A stretch of DNA of 64,000 nucleotides, taken from contig JAJZIJ010000002.1 of the NCBI GenBank assembly GCA_021810625.1, positions 24,368-88,367 on the forward strand, read 5' to 3'. A program made the position numbers and the translations under genes. Below are positions 27,863 to 37,346 of this stretch, piece by piece. The notes under the pieces were generated by a model. The model saw only the letters and a list, made by a program, of their open reading frames with translations, had not been told where the DNA came from and searched no databases. The stretch's first letter is position 1. Every line of letters begins with the position of its first letter. Origin of the DNA: Acidobacteriota bacterium. GTDB lineage: Bacteria > Acidobacteriota > Terriglobia > Terriglobales > Acidobacteriaceae.

Positions 27863-30800
27863 TCAGTTCTCAAATTCCGTCTCTGGAGTGGGAAGAATAT
27901 CTTCATCCCTGGATATCCAGACGTAGAGCGTGGGCAGCAGGAAGATGCTCATCACCAGGTCGGCAATCAATCCGCCCACGATCACAATGGCGAAAGGTCG
28001 CTGCGAGTCCGAACCGATTTCATGAGACATGGCGGCAGGCAGCAGGCCCAGCGTCGCCACAAGCATGGTCATCATAATGGGACGCAGCCGAAGCACTGCG
28101 CCCTCCACTGCGGATTCTTCAATTGTGTTGCCGCGAACGCGCAGTTGGTTGATATACTCCAGCATGATGACACCGGTTTGCACGGAGACACCGAACAGCG
28201 CGAGAAAACCAACACCAGACGAAACGCTGAAGTTGGTATGTGTAATCAGCAGTGCAAGTAGTCCACCGACACGCGCCATCGCCACGTTGGCCAAGATCAG
28301 CAGTGCCCACTTAAAAGATTTGTACATCGAATACAGAATGATGAAAATCAGCAGAACGGTTAACGGCACGATGATGAGCATCCGCGCTTCTGCGCGTACT
28401 TCGCTTTGGTACTCTCCCTCCCATGTGATGTGATATCCGCGTGGAAGTTGCACTTGAGCGTCCACCTTCTGGATGGCCTCTCGTACCGTGTCGCCAAGGG
28501 CGCGACCGCGCACGCTGTACTTAATCGCAACATAGCGCTGGTTATTTTCGCGGTAAATTTCGGAGCCTTCGTCTGCTTCTCGTATCTTGCAAAGCTGCGC
28601 CAGCGATACACGTTCGCCCGACGGCGATAACAGCCGGATGTCTTTGATAGCTTCGCTGGTATCCCGGTACTGGGGGAGATAGCGCAGCGTGAGGTTGTAC
28701 ACCTGCTCACCCCGCAGCACCTGCGTCAGAGCATTGCCTCCAACAGCGGTCTGGATCGCGTCCTGCACATCCGCCACGTTGATGCCCCAGCGCGCCGCCG
28801 CCTGACGATCCACCACAAAGTCCAAGTCAGGCTGGCCAGTAACCTGAAAGACTCCGAGGTCTGTAATGCCTTTAATATGGCTCATAATAGCCGCAACCTG
28901 GTTTGCCTTGTCCTCCAGCACATGCAGGTCATCGCCATAGACTTTGGTGGCAAGCTCCCCTTTGACTCCGCTGACAGCCTCCTCCATGTTGTCTTCAATC
29001 GGCTGTGAGAATCCCCAGATCACGCCGGGGATTTTCTTTTGAAGCTGCTGACTCATGGCGGCGATCAGATTGTCTTTGTTTTGATGAAAGACGGGACGCC
29101 ATTGCTCCTTCGGCTTCAGTCCCACGAAATACTCTGTATTAAAAAATCCCGTGTGATCTGTCCCGTCATCCGGGCGACCTGTCTGACTGGTACACTCGGT
29201 CGCTTCAGGAAACGAGCAAAGCAGGATTCGCGCCTGATTGGCGATACGGATACCCTCACTGGGGCCTGCGCTCTGGGCCAGAGTGCCGCGCACCCACAGC
29301 GCGCCCTCATCCAGATGCGGAAGAAATTCTGAGCCGATGACGCCACCGAAGGCAAGGTAGATTGCAAGAAACAGGCTGGCCACGCCCACGCCTACGGTAA
29401 GACTGCGATGATGAATGGCCCAGGTGACACTCTTCCGGTAACGCACAGTAATGGATTCCATCACCGGATTTTTCCACTCTGTTGCGCCCTTTCGGAATAG
29501 AAAACTGGAGAGGACGGGAGCAACGATCACGGAAAAGATCAGAGCGCCCAGCAGCGCAAAGGCCACAGTCCATGCCATAGGCCGAAAGAGTCTTCCTTCC
29601 ACGGCCTGCAATGTAAAAATCGGCAAATAGGCTGTGATGATAATTAGGATCGCGTAGAAAACGGGTCGCTGTACCTCATGCGCCGCTTCCCGAATGCGCT
29701 CGCGCGGCGTTCTTCCGTCCTCCTCCTCTTTGCGCCCAAGATGGCGGACAATGTTTTCCACCATCACCACGGTGCCATCGACAACCATGCCAAAATCCAG
29801 CGCGCCCAGAGAGAGCAGATTGGCCGGAATATGCTTGATATCCAGACAAATCGCAGCGAACAGTAGAGAGAATGGAATGGTGAGCGCAACGATGAGCGCG
29901 CCGCGCACATTGCCGAGAAAGAGAAAGAGAATAATGACAACCAGAACAATTCCCTCGCCCAGGTTGTGCAGAACGGTGTGGGTCGTAAAATGCAGCAGGT
30001 CGCTTCGATCTATGAAGGGGACAATCTTCACGCCCTTCGGCAGAATCTGGTCATTCAGTTCCCGAACTTTTTTGTGGATGCCCTCCAGAACAGGCTGCGC
30101 ATCCGCTCCCTTTTGCAGGAGCGCAATCCCGGAAACCACATCGCCGTCATCTATGATTTTTCCGTCATCGCGACGAATCGCCCGGCCAAACTGACCCAGC
30201 CGAATCTCCGGCCCCTGCGTAACAACGGCAATGTCTTTTACCCGGAGCGGAGTGCCGCTCTTGGTGGTGATGACGGTGTTTTCTATATCCTGGATGTTTC
30301 TGACCAGACCCACTTCCCGAACGTTGATCTGCTGCAACCCATCTTCAATAAAGCTGCCGCCAGCATTGACATTGTTGTTTGCGAGTTGCTGCTCCACCTG
30401 GGCGATACTGAGTCCGTAGGAAACCAGCTTGTCCGGGTCGAGGCGAACCTGATATTCGCGAGTAGGGCCGCCGAACGGATTGGTATCCACAACCCCAGGA
30501 ACGGACTTCAGATTTTTTTCGACCACCCAGGTTTCGAGCGACTTCAAATTCATCACGTCGTACTCTGGGTTCGTGCTTTGTAGCGTGTAGAAATATATCT
30601 GGCCGACTGGACTCCAGTCTGTACCCATCTGTGGAACCACACCCGGCGGCAACGTGGCCTGCGAAAGCCGTTCCAGAACTCGTTCCCGGTTCTCGAAGTC
30701 TGTCGTGTCTTCGCCAAAAACCATTTCCACGGTCGAGAGTCCGAAAATTGACCACGAGCGAACATGGACAACTCCCGGAATCCCGTTCATTGCAGTTTCA

Positions 30801-31006
30801 AGCGGGATCGTGACTTGTTGCTCGATTTGCTCGGCAGAAATTCCAGGCCACTGCGCGATGACATCAACATAGTTGTTCGCAACGTCTGGATAGGCTTCGA
30901 CGGGAAGTCGGTGGAACGAGATCGCTCCCCACGCGAACAGCAGCACTGCAATTGCGAGCACAAGAAAGCGATTTTGCAGCGCAAAATCGACAAGGCGACG
31001 AATCAT
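27863..31006 (-). CDS. Heavy-metal efflux RND pump (CzcA/CusA family)
   Basis: This 1047-residue inner-membrane protein has the RND layout of twelve helices and two large periplasmic loops. The start LVDFALQNRFLVLAIAV with the VDVIAQWPG and IEQQVTIPLE segments is specific to the heavy-metal (HME) subfamily rather than drug pumps. The central proton-relay helix (ALDFGMVVDGTVVMVEN, near residue 400) has the acidic residues of HME pumps. Its ATG overlaps the adaptor stop as ATGA. Substrate (Cu/Ag or Zn/Co/Cd) cannot be fixed from sequence alone; no Met-rich CusA-like cluster was identified by eye. Confidence 0.93.
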   Translation of the reverse strand: MIRRLVDFALQNRFLVLAIAVLLFAWGAISFHRLPVEAYPDVANNYVDVIAQWPGISAEQIEQQVTIPLETAMNGIPGVVHVRSWSIFGLSTVEMVFGEDTTDFENRERVLERLSQATLPPGVVPQMGTDWSPVGQIYFYTLQSTNPEYDVMNLKSLETWVVEKNLKSVPGVVDTNPFGGPTREYQVRLDPDKLVSYGLSIAQVEQQLANNNVNAGGSFIEDGLQQINVREVGLVRNIQDIENTVITTKSGTPLRVKDIAVVTQGPEIRLGQFGRAIRRDDGKIIDDGDVVSGIALLQKGADAQPVLEGIHKKVRELNDQILPKGVKIVPFIDRSDLLHFTTHTVLHNLGEGIVLVVIILFLFLGNVRGALIVALTIPFSLLFAAICLDIKHIPANLLSLGALDFGMVVDGTVVMVENIVRHLGRKEEEDGRTPRERIREAAHEVQRPVFYAILIIITAYLPIFTLQAVEGRLFRPMAWTVAFALLGALIFSVIVAPVLSSFLFRKGATEWKNPVMESITVRYRKSVTWAIHHRSLTVGVGVASLFLAIYLAFGGVIGSEFLPHLDEGALWVRGTLAQSAGPSEGIRIANQARILLCSFPEATECTSQTGRPDDGTDHTGFFNTEYFVGLKPKEQWRPVFHQNKDNLIAAMSQQLQKKIPGVIWGFSQPIEDNMEEAVSGVKGELATKVYGDDLHVLEDKANQVAAIMSHIKGITDLGVFQVTGQPDLDFVVDRQAAARWGINVADVQDAIQTAVGGNALTQVLRGEQVYNLTLRYLPQYRDTSEAIKDIRLLSPSGERVSLAQLCKIREADEGSEIYRENNQRYVAIKYSVRGRALGDTVREAIQKVDAQVQLPRGYHITWEGEYQSEVRAEARMLIIVPLTVLLIFIILYSMYKSFKWALLILANVAMARVGGLLALLITHTNFSVSSGVGFLALFGVSVQTGVIMLEYINQLRVRGNTIEESAVEGAVLRLRPIMMTMLVATLGLLPAAMSHEIGSDSQRPFAIVIVGGLIADLVMSIFLLPTLYVWISRDEDILPTPETEFEN

Positions 31007-32142
31007 TGCGCCTCCAACGTAGCTTCCACATCAAGCGCCTTGGAGACCACAGGCTGGCCAGCATCAATCCCGGAGAGAATCTCCTGCATATTGCCCGGAA
31101 GCATGTTGCCGCCCTGTACTTCTACGCGACGGAAGCGATTTCCATCTGCCGGGACAAAAACCCAGTCGCGATCATGCAGGTGCAGCACTGCGGATGCGGG
31201 CACGACGGCATGAACTTCTTTGGTTCGGCTCTGGAAGGTTGCCGTGACAAACATGCCCAGCTTCAGAATGCCGGGATTGTGTACCTCAATGCGAACCTTG
31301 GCCGTGCGAATGCTGGGGTCGAGGATTGGGCCAATGTCGCTGATGTGGCCGGTGAGCACCCTGCCGGGATACGCATCCAGATGGATCGTCGCAAGCTGCC
31401 CCAGATGCACCTTGGGAATATCGTTCTCATACACATCGCAAAGAATCCAGACGGTGGAAAGATCGGCGACGGTGAAGAGCGTTGATGACCCGGAGTAGGT
31501 GACACCTGCGGCTGCAGCGTTGGTTACATTCTGCGCGACGATGACCCCGGAGATCGGCGCATAGACATTGACGATGCTCGATGGGTTGTCCTTTTTTACG
31601 CCGAGTATATCCAATTGATTGTCTGCCGCCTCAAGATCGGCCTGCGCGTCCTTTTCCGTGTCGTCGGCCTGCTCCAGTACGCCCAGAGCAATGGCTCCAT
31701 GATCGTAAAGGTCTTTGGCGCGGACATACGCTTTGTTGGCGAGCATCTCGTCATTTTTCGCCTTCAGATAGGTGTCGAATGCGTTCGTGATGTCCGGGCT
31801 TTGTACTTTGAGCAGCAACTGGCCCTTGCGCACATTGTCATCCAGACGTGCCCGAATATCGACCACGCGACCACTGGCCAGCGAGATGACGGGAACTTCA
31901 CGGGAGACGTCGGGCGTAACCGTACCCGTCACATTCAACTCTGCGGGAGCATCTATTTCACTGGCGGCAATCAAGGGAAATTGATCGGGATGAGCAACGG
32001 CAAACAAGCTCATATTGCCGGTTTCCATGACTTGTGTCGCTGGAGGAGCGCCCGCAGCAGGGTTGAACTTTTTCCCGCACGCAGCCAGTGAAAGGCACAC
32101 GGCCAGGCAAGAAAAACTTTGTAAAATTGAGATTTTTTTCAT
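31003..32142 (-). CDS. Efflux RND periplasmic adaptor lipoprotein (HlyD/CusB-like)
   Basis: This 379-residue adaptor carries a lipobox (SLAACGKK, Cys22), a lipoyl/barrel-sandwich half (SLASGRVVDIRARLDDNVRKG), a helical hairpin (about 120-180) and a beta-barrel part (VLCDVYENDIPKVHLG-like). It would link the pump to the outer-membrane channel. It lacks the Met-rich metal site of E. coli CusB and the heavy-metal-binding YHS-like domain seen in some homologues. It is the first gene of the three-gene operon. Nothing like a regulator lies directly upstream; tRNA-Ser follows on the other strand. Confidence 0.9.
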   Translation of the reverse strand: MKKISILQSFSCLAVCLSLAACGKKFNPAAGAPPATQVMETGNMSLFAVAHPDQFPLIAASEIDAPAELNVTGTVTPDVSREVPVISLASGRVVDIRARLDDNVRKGQLLLKVQSPDITNAFDTYLKAKNDEMLANKAYVRAKDLYDHGAIALGVLEQADDTEKDAQADLEAADNQLDILGVKKDNPSSIVNVYAPISGVIVAQNVTNAAAAGVTYSGSSTLFTVADLSTVWILCDVYENDIPKVHLGQLATIHLDAYPGRVLTGHISDIGPILDPSIRTAKVRIEVHNPGILKLGMFVTATFQSRTKEVHAVVPASAVLHLHDRDWVFVPADGNRFRRVEVQGGNMLPGNMQEILSGIDAGQPVVSKALDVEATLEAQ

Positions 32143-32291
32143 TGGACATCCCGCAGGCGACGTTACGATCCACTCGCTCTATGGAAAGTGTAGTGCGCCC
32201 GCCAGTGGGCAGCCCCCTATCTTTCGGCTGGCGCGGGGATATCTTTCAGACAATTTTCGAAAGAGATGAAATTCCGGTAGGATAAAAGTTC

Positions 32292-32383
32292 GGAGAGGTG
32301 GCAGAGCCCGGTTGAATGCACCTGACTCGAAATCAGACATAGTCGCAAGGCTATCGGGGGTTCGAATCCCCCCCTCTCCGCCA
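32292..32383 (+). tRNA. tRNA-Ser (anticodon CGA)
   Basis: The sequence folds as a class II tRNA. Acceptor GGAGAGG pairs with CCTCTCC, followed by discriminator G and an encoded CCA. The anticodon loop is CTCGAAA, giving CGA. The variable arm (ATAGTC-GCAA-GGCTAT) and T-arm (GGGGG TTCGAAT CCCCC) are intact. The outermost pair of the anticodon stem is a C-A mismatch (CCTGA against TCAGA). Confidence 0.95.
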
Positions 32384-32554
32384 GGTTTGGATTTCAAGTT
32401 GCCCCAAACCCTTACCGCCTATGTCGAATCGTTAACACGTCCCACCCCAAACGCGCTTGAGGTCGCCCATTCGGCCCCTCCCAGAAAAACTGGACGCTCT
32501 CGCAATCCGCTTCTCTGGTCTGGATCGAATGGACAATCTCTTAGAGCGCCACAT

Positions 32555-33091
32555 TTATGCCGTCTTGCGTTGGCCGGACGCCATCTCCCGAAGGTGATTG
32601 AGAACCGCCGAGCGCTGCAATGCGTCCAGCTTGGGTACCCAGAGACTGATCTCCGAGACAAAGGGGTCAGACATCAGCGAGGTGATCTCCTGCTGCCGCT
32701 GGCTGTAATTGTCTTGAACCAGGTCGCCCAACTGTACGGACAGCGCCACGGCCAGACGCTCCAGCGATGCCAACGTAGGCAGGGCGCGACCATTCTCCAC
32801 TTTGGAAATGTAGGTTCTGGGAACCTCCATCTTAGCCGCCAATTGACGCTGGCTTAGACAGCGCTGGCTGCGAATTTCGCGAATGCGCACGGCAACCGCA
32901 GAACCGCTCTGCGGAGCGGCTTGCACACGAGGAGCCATCTCCGTGGGGATGGGAAGCGGTTTTGGTTCCTCGACTTCCAAGGGCTTGTGGCAGCGCCTAC
33001 ACAAAGCGTTGGTGGCGCGGAATTGCACCAAGGAGCAGTAATCACAACGAAATACATCCCGTGAAGCCACGGGGGCCATTGCTGTTGCCAT
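32555..33091 (-). CDS. XRE-family regulator with N-terminal zinc ribbon
   Basis: This 178-residue protein begins with a CxxC...CxxC ribbon (CDYCSLVQFRATNALCRRC, about residues 16-34), a linker rich in Pro, then a Cro/C1-type helix-turn-helix (about 71-125; SQRQLAAKMEVPRTYISKVE). The C-terminal 50 residues are helical. It probably binds DNA as a dimer, with the ribbon sensing metal or contacting a partner. The frame stays open to 33184, but the family-like part starts at MATAMAPVASRDVFRC, so I use 33091. It is isolated between tRNA-Ser and nth. Confidence 0.8.
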   Translation of the reverse strand: MATAMAPVASRDVFRCDYCSLVQFRATNALCRRCHKPLEVEEPKPLPIPTEMAPRVQAAPQSGSAVAVRIREIRSQRCLSQRQLAAKMEVPRTYISKVENGRALPTLASLERLAVALSVQLGDLVQDNYSQRQQEITSLMSDPFVSEISLWVPKLDALQRSAVLNHLREMASGQRKTA

Positions 33092-33257
33092 ATCAGGTAC
33101 CGCAGAGTGCCAGAGCGGGACACTCGATGCACATGAAACAGGGCATCTCCGGTTACTGTGCCCCTTATTGGTAACGGTTGTCAAGAAAAAAATAGCATCG
33201 CCCCTAAAAAATATGGAAGAAGTAGGGTATAGACACAGACATTTTCTGTTTGAATCG

Positions 33258-33950
33258 CTACGACGATCTCCAGGTTTTGTCGCCGGAGTGGCAAAGGTCT
33301 TCGAGTTGGCAGTCGGCGCAGCGGGGTTTGCGCGCGATACAAATCTCGCGCCCCAGACGAATGATCTGATGGGAGTAGTCGATCCAGCGCTCCTGCGGAA
33401 GGATGCGAATTAAATCCTGCTCAACCTTTTCCGGCGCGGTGTTGCTCGTCAGTCCCAGGCGACGCGAGATGCGCAGGACGTGCGTATCCACAACGACGCC
33501 AGCAGCAACGCCAAACCACGATCCCAGAACAACGTTCGCCGTCTTGCGCGCCACGCCGGGCAGCGTAAGCAAGGTCTCCATCGATGCCGGAACGTTGCCC
33601 CCAAATTCATCAACGATGCGCTGGGCTGCGCCGCGAATGTTTTTTGCCTTGTTACGAAAAAATCCCGTGGTATGAACCAGCGATTCCAACTCCGGCAGAG
33701 CAGCGGCGGCCATCGCTGCCGGGGTGGGAAAGCGGTGAAAGAGTTCCGGCGTAACCAGATTGACGCGCGCGTCGGTACACTGCGCAGAAAGGATGGTGGC
33801 AACCAGCAGATCCCACGCATTGCGATGATGCAGCGCGCAGCGCGCCTTGGGATATTTTCTGTCAAGGCGCGACAGGATCGCCGCCACGCGCTCCGGCGCA
33901 ATATCCGATGCAGCGCCAAAGCGTTTTCTGGCAGCCTTGCGCCTGGGCAT
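33258..33950 (-). CDS. nth: Endonuclease III
   Basis: This 230-residue DNA glycosylase/AP lyase removes oxidised pyrimidines. The helix-hairpin-helix LPGVARKTANVVL (130-142) holds the catalytic lysine K136, and D155 is the conserved aspartate. The iron-sulfur cluster motif C204-x6-C211-x2-C214-x5-C220 is complete. The length fits the family plus a 20-residue basic N-terminus. It starts 6 bases after the hemQ stop on the same strand, so the two genes are probably co-transcribed. Confidence 0.95.
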   Translation of the reverse strand: MPRRKAARKRFGAASDIAPERVAAILSRLDRKYPKARCALHHRNAWDLLVATILSAQCTDARVNLVTPELFHRFPTPAAMAAAALPELESLVHTTGFFRNKAKNIRGAAQRIVDEFGGNVPASMETLLTLPGVARKTANVVLGSWFGVAAGVVVDTHVLRISRRLGLTSNTAPEKVEQDLIRILPQERWIDYSHQIIRLGREICIARKPRCADCQLEDLCHSGDKTWRSS

Positions 33951-33956
33951 CGTCGC

Positions 33957-34733
33957 CTATCCCAGACGATCCAGCATCTCCGCCGGAGACATGCGCGCGC
34001 AGGTGAAGATGGGGAAATCCTTCAACGTATAGGCGCTGATCTCGGTCTCGCGCAGTTGCTGCACCAGATCGAGAAAATCCTCCGGGTAGTTGGTCTCGAA
34101 GGCCACCACAAATTCCTGATCGTCCAATCCAAAAGAGTAGGTGGTATTGAGCTTGACGCGAGGGTAAAGATGACCGATGCGGATATGCTCTGCCATTAGG
34201 CGCTGCCGCTCTTCAGGGGGGAGCAGATACCAAGCGCGTGTCTTCCAAAATGGATAGATGAAGATATATTTCTGGCCACCGGGGTTGATGATGCCGCGGG
34301 AATCGCTCTGGCCCTCATGTTCATGGCCGATCAGATACTGCGAGCGCTTGGTCATGGCCAGAAAGCTGTGCGCCGTTTGCAGATAGCCGCCCAGCGGCGT
34401 GGCAAAAAGCTCCGCCGTCATCTGGTTGATCTCATCCACGGTGTAGCAGATGCGCCAAAGAGCCATGTCGCAATCGCCGCGCATCCCCACTGTGGAATAG
34501 GTGATGGTGGCAAACTTGTCCACCTGATTCCAGCGCTCAATCACCTGGGCAAAAGCGCGCTTGTGAGCCGCGCGTTCCTCCGCAGGCAGGCGACGCCATT
34601 CGGGAAGAATTTTCAAAAACTGGAAGGAAACGATCTGCCGCTTCACTGCCTTGGGCGCTTGTGCGGAGGGTTGGGCCTTCGCTTGGGATTGGGCGTGCTG
34701 GGTTGTCTCTGCAGGCGCCAGTGCTTCTGTCAT
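33957..34733 (-). CDS. hemQ: Coproheme decarboxylase (HemQ/ChdC, chlorite dismutase-like)
   Basis: This 258-residue protein has the chlorite-dismutase fold signature: SFQFLKILPEWRRLP at about 35-49, the WKTRAWYLLPPEERQRLM segment, and GHEHEG, whose histidine region is the likely heme ligand. In Gram-positive-type and many other bacteria this enzyme makes heme b from coproheme. It is not a true chlorite dismutase by context. GGGAGGAAA precedes the ATG at 34733; a longer frame to 34790 lacks a site. The first 30 residues are Ala/Gln-rich and look disordered. It leads a hemQ-nth pair. Confidence 0.88.
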   Translation of the reverse strand: MTEALAPAETTQHAQSQAKAQPSAQAPKAVKRQIVSFQFLKILPEWRRLPAEERAAHKRAFAQVIERWNQVDKFATITYSTVGMRGDCDMALWRICYTVDEINQMTAELFATPLGGYLQTAHSFLAMTKRSQYLIGHEHEGQSDSRGIINPGGQKYIFIYPFWKTRAWYLLPPEERQRLMAEHIRIGHLYPRVKLNTTYSFGLDDQEFVVAFETNYPEDFLDLVQQLRETEISAYTLKDFPIFTCARMSPAEMLDRLG

Positions 34734-34842
34734 CGTGATTTCCTCCCGTGTGCGTACTGCTCTCATGCTAACAAAGGAGCGGGCTGTCATAGACGTACTG
34801 CGCCCCGTTGCTTGCAGTCAGCATCCCCTCCGCATCGTAGGC

Positions 34843-35730
34843 TCACGGATTGCAGCGGTCGCAGCGGCCCGCTGCCGCCGCTTTTTCCAGGCGCTCTACT
34901 GTTACTTGATGGCCGCATCGGACGCAACGGTGAATCTCTGCTCTGGCTTCGCGGGTGGGAGCGCCACAATCCTCGCAAGGTAGGCCGGGAACGCGCTCAG
35001 CCAATTGGAAGCCGGGTGCATCGCAGATGGGGCAAAGGCTGCAAAGCTTGCGCGCAAGGTCTTGCGCGGCTTGACCAATCCGCTCCATGCGCGTGGGATT
35101 TCTATCGGCCCGCGTATCGGTTTCCAGAAAAACGCACCCGTTGCTTGCTTCGCCGCAGGCCCAAAGGAAAACTTCACGCAGCGTCTTCCAGTCGGCGATG
35201 CCCTTGCGAATGCGTGCATCCTCCTGCTGCTGCGGGCGCACCACCAGGCAATGTTCGGGAAAGCCCACGGCGCAAGCGAATCTCTCAACCTCCTCCCAAT
35301 TGGCGGTAAGCAGATGAGAGAAATTAGCCTTGCCCGACGATACGCCGACCACTTCGATGCCCAACGTATCGTCGATCCAGACAATCATCTCCACGTTCCA
35401 GGGAAACATCCCGGTGTAGGGATCAGGCCCAAAGCTGCCCTCGCTGGCGAGGCCGAGAGGCAGCCCAGCTAGCTCCATGCCAATGCGCGCCTTGTTCCGC
35501 GCCGCATCGAGTTGCGTGCCCGAACGCGAAATCTCCCGCGTGAATGTGCCCAGCAGGTCTGTGTCGTACCCCACCACACGTTCCACGCGGCAACCCAGAG
35601 CTGTCCCCAACACGGGCGCAATCACCCGCTCCTTGCCATGCTGCGTGAGCAGTGCGACGCGCCGCCCCTGATACGCGCCTCCCTCGCTGGATGTCGTCTG
35701 CACGATTCGTCGCTCCTGAACAGGCCGCAT
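34843..35730 (-). CDS. Conserved protein resembling the DUF6671 family
   Basis: This protein of 295 residues (or 286 from a GTG at 35703, which has AGGAG upstream and may be the true start) begins with VALLTQHGKERVIAPVLG, resembling the uncharacterised DUF6671 group. The middle contains EDARIRKGIADW and VFLETDTRADRNPTRM. The C-terminal 80 residues hold paired cysteine motifs (CSLCPICD, CEDCG, CVRCGH and CDRC), two probable zinc ribbons. No function is known to me; it may be a metal-dependent nucleic-acid or nucleotide-related protein. It follows icd by 30 bases on the same strand. Confidence 0.65.
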   Translation of the reverse strand: MRPVQERRIVQTTSSEGGAYQGRRVALLTQHGKERVIAPVLGTALGCRVERVVGYDTDLLGTFTREISRSGTQLDAARNKARIGMELAGLPLGLASEGSFGPDPYTGMFPWNVEMIVWIDDTLGIEVVGVSSGKANFSHLLTANWEEVERFACAVGFPEHCLVVRPQQQEDARIRKGIADWKTLREVFLWACGEASNGCVFLETDTRADRNPTRMERIGQAAQDLARKLCSLCPICDAPGFQLAERVPGLPCEDCGAPTREARAEIHRCVRCGHQVTVERLEKAAAAGRCDRCNP

Positions 35731-35760
35731 TGAAGACAGGCCGCGTCTGGCCTCCCATCG

Positions 35761-37275
35761 TTACTGTCCCTGACCGAGCGCGTAACCGGGCTTGCCGTCG
35801 AAGTTGTACAGGTTCTCCATTTTGATGAAGTCGAATCCCGCCGCATTCAGCGCGTGCAGCAGCGACACAATCTGCGCGTGCGCAATTTCCGCGCCCGGTT
35901 CCCTGGCCTGAAAACGGCACCGCCAGTGGTCGGTGCAGATCGTTTCCGGGTGCCCGTTCGGCCACACCTTTACGCCGCGATTGGTAATCATCTTCAGCGC
36001 CAGCTCCGACATCGCAGCAGCCTCCAGGCGTGTCGCCAGCTCCTCCGGCAATCCGACGTTCCAGTCGAAGAAGACATCCACGCCTACAAGCGCCTTCGCT
36101 TCCACGGGCCATGACGGCGTGACCGCGCTCGCGCGCTCTGCTTTGGGCGCGTCCATGTTCGGGGTCGCTTGCGGCGTCGATTTGGCTACAGGTAAATGTT
36201 TAGGCTTCCGTCCCAGCCGCTCGATAACCGCCTGCGTGAACTGCTTGGTCGTGGCGCACTCCACCGTCGCTTCGTTTGCAATGTCCGCCGTGTGGATGCC
36301 ATCTTCAATCGTCACCAACCAGGCGTTGTGAACCGTCTCACCCACCTCGCTCCTGCCAAGGTGATGGAGCATCTCAACCGCAGCCAGCAGCAGCCCAGAA
36401 GGATTGGCGACATTGGGCGGCAAGTCCGGGGCCGAGCCGTGAATCGCCTCAAACAAAGCTCCGCCGGGGCCAATGTTCACCGAGCCGCCGATGCCCACCG
36501 AGCCGGTCATCTGCGCCGCAATGTCGGAAAGAATGTCCCCATAAAGATTCGGGAGCACCACCACGTCATAGGCTTCGGGTCGATGGACAAAGTTCGCCAT
36601 GCCGATATCCACAATTTGATGGCTGGTCTCAATGTCCGGGTACTGCCGCGCCACCTCGTCGAACACGCGATGGAATAGTCCATCAGTGATCTTCATAATG
36701 TTGTCTTTGGTGAAGCAAGTTACCCGTTTCCGCCCATGTCTGCGGGCATATTCAAAGGCATACCGAACGATGCGCTCCGAACCGCTCCGCGTGATGAGCT
36801 TCAGGCACTGCGTCACATCGGGGGTCTGCCGATGCTCAATTCCGGCGTAGAGGTCTTCCTCGTTCTCGCGGATAATGACGACATCCATCGCCGGATGCCG
36901 CGAGGGAATGTACGGCGCATATGCCTGACAGGGCCGCACATTGGCGTAGAGTCCAAGCGTCTTGCGCAGCGTCACGTTCAGTGACTTGTACCCGCCACCC
37001 TGCGGTGTCGTGATTGGCCCTTTTAGCAGCACGCGTGTCCGCCGGATGGACTCCCACGTCTCCTCTGGAATGCCGGACGTATTGCCCGCCTGGTAGACGC
37101 GCTCGCCGACCTCCATGTACTCTGCCTCTAAATTAGCTCCGGCAGCAGACAGGATGACCAGCACTGCGGCGGTTATTTCCGGGCCGATGCCGTCGCCCGG
37201 CGCGACTGTAATACGGGTGGCGGTGCATTTAGGATGTGTAGGGGGATGTTCAAGTGCGGGAAGCTTTGCGCTCAT
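35761..37275 (-). CDS. icd: Isocitrate dehydrogenase, long Thermus-like form
   Basis: This 504-residue enzyme oxidatively decarboxylates isocitrate in the TCA cycle. It begins with ITVAPGDGIGPEIT, has the substrate-binding run KSLNVTLRKTLGLYANVRPC, the IIRENEEDLYAG motif and the metal-binding aspartates in NLYGDILSDI. The last 130 residues after a Pro/Ala linker form an extra domain found in Thermus-type NADP-dependent enzymes. Cofactor choice is inferred, not proven. AAGGAG precedes the ATG at 37275. Upstream frames are non-conserved. It is divergent from a winged-helix regulator. Confidence 0.92.
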   Translation of the reverse strand: MSAKLPALEHPPTHPKCTATRITVAPGDGIGPEITAAVLVILSAAGANLEAEYMEVGERVYQAGNTSGIPEETWESIRRTRVLLKGPITTPQGGGYKSLNVTLRKTLGLYANVRPCQAYAPYIPSRHPAMDVVIIRENEEDLYAGIEHRQTPDVTQCLKLITRSGSERIVRYAFEYARRHGRKRVTCFTKDNIMKITDGLFHRVFDEVARQYPDIETSHQIVDIGMANFVHRPEAYDVVVLPNLYGDILSDIAAQMTGSVGIGGSVNIGPGGALFEAIHGSAPDLPPNVANPSGLLLAAVEMLHHLGRSEVGETVHNAWLVTIEDGIHTADIANEATVECATTKQFTQAVIERLGRKPKHLPVAKSTPQATPNMDAPKAERASAVTPSWPVEAKALVGVDVFFDWNVGLPEELATRLEAAAMSELALKMITNRGVKVWPNGHPETICTDHWRCRFQAREPGAEIAHAQIVSLLHALNAAGFDFIKMENLYNFDGKPGYALGQGQ

Positions 37276-37316
37276 GGGATTCTCCTTTTGGCATAGGGCA
37301 TTCAGCCCGTGCATAC

Positions 37317-37346
37317 AATATACGACATTAGTGTCATGTATTGCAA
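37317..37346 (-). promoter_or_regulatory. Candidate icd promoter
   Basis: On the minus strand a -35-like TTGCAA (37346-37341) and a -10-like TATATT (37322-37317) are 18 bp apart, reading toward icd about 40 bases downstream. The -35 box is the centre of an 18-bp palindrome. Confidence 0.6.

Noticed and set aside
32179..32397. Minus-strand 72-codon frame containing GGEGGIRTPDSLA
   Set aside because: This is the antisense translation of the tRNA-Ser gene, a well-known spurious protein; the tRNA fold explains the sequence.
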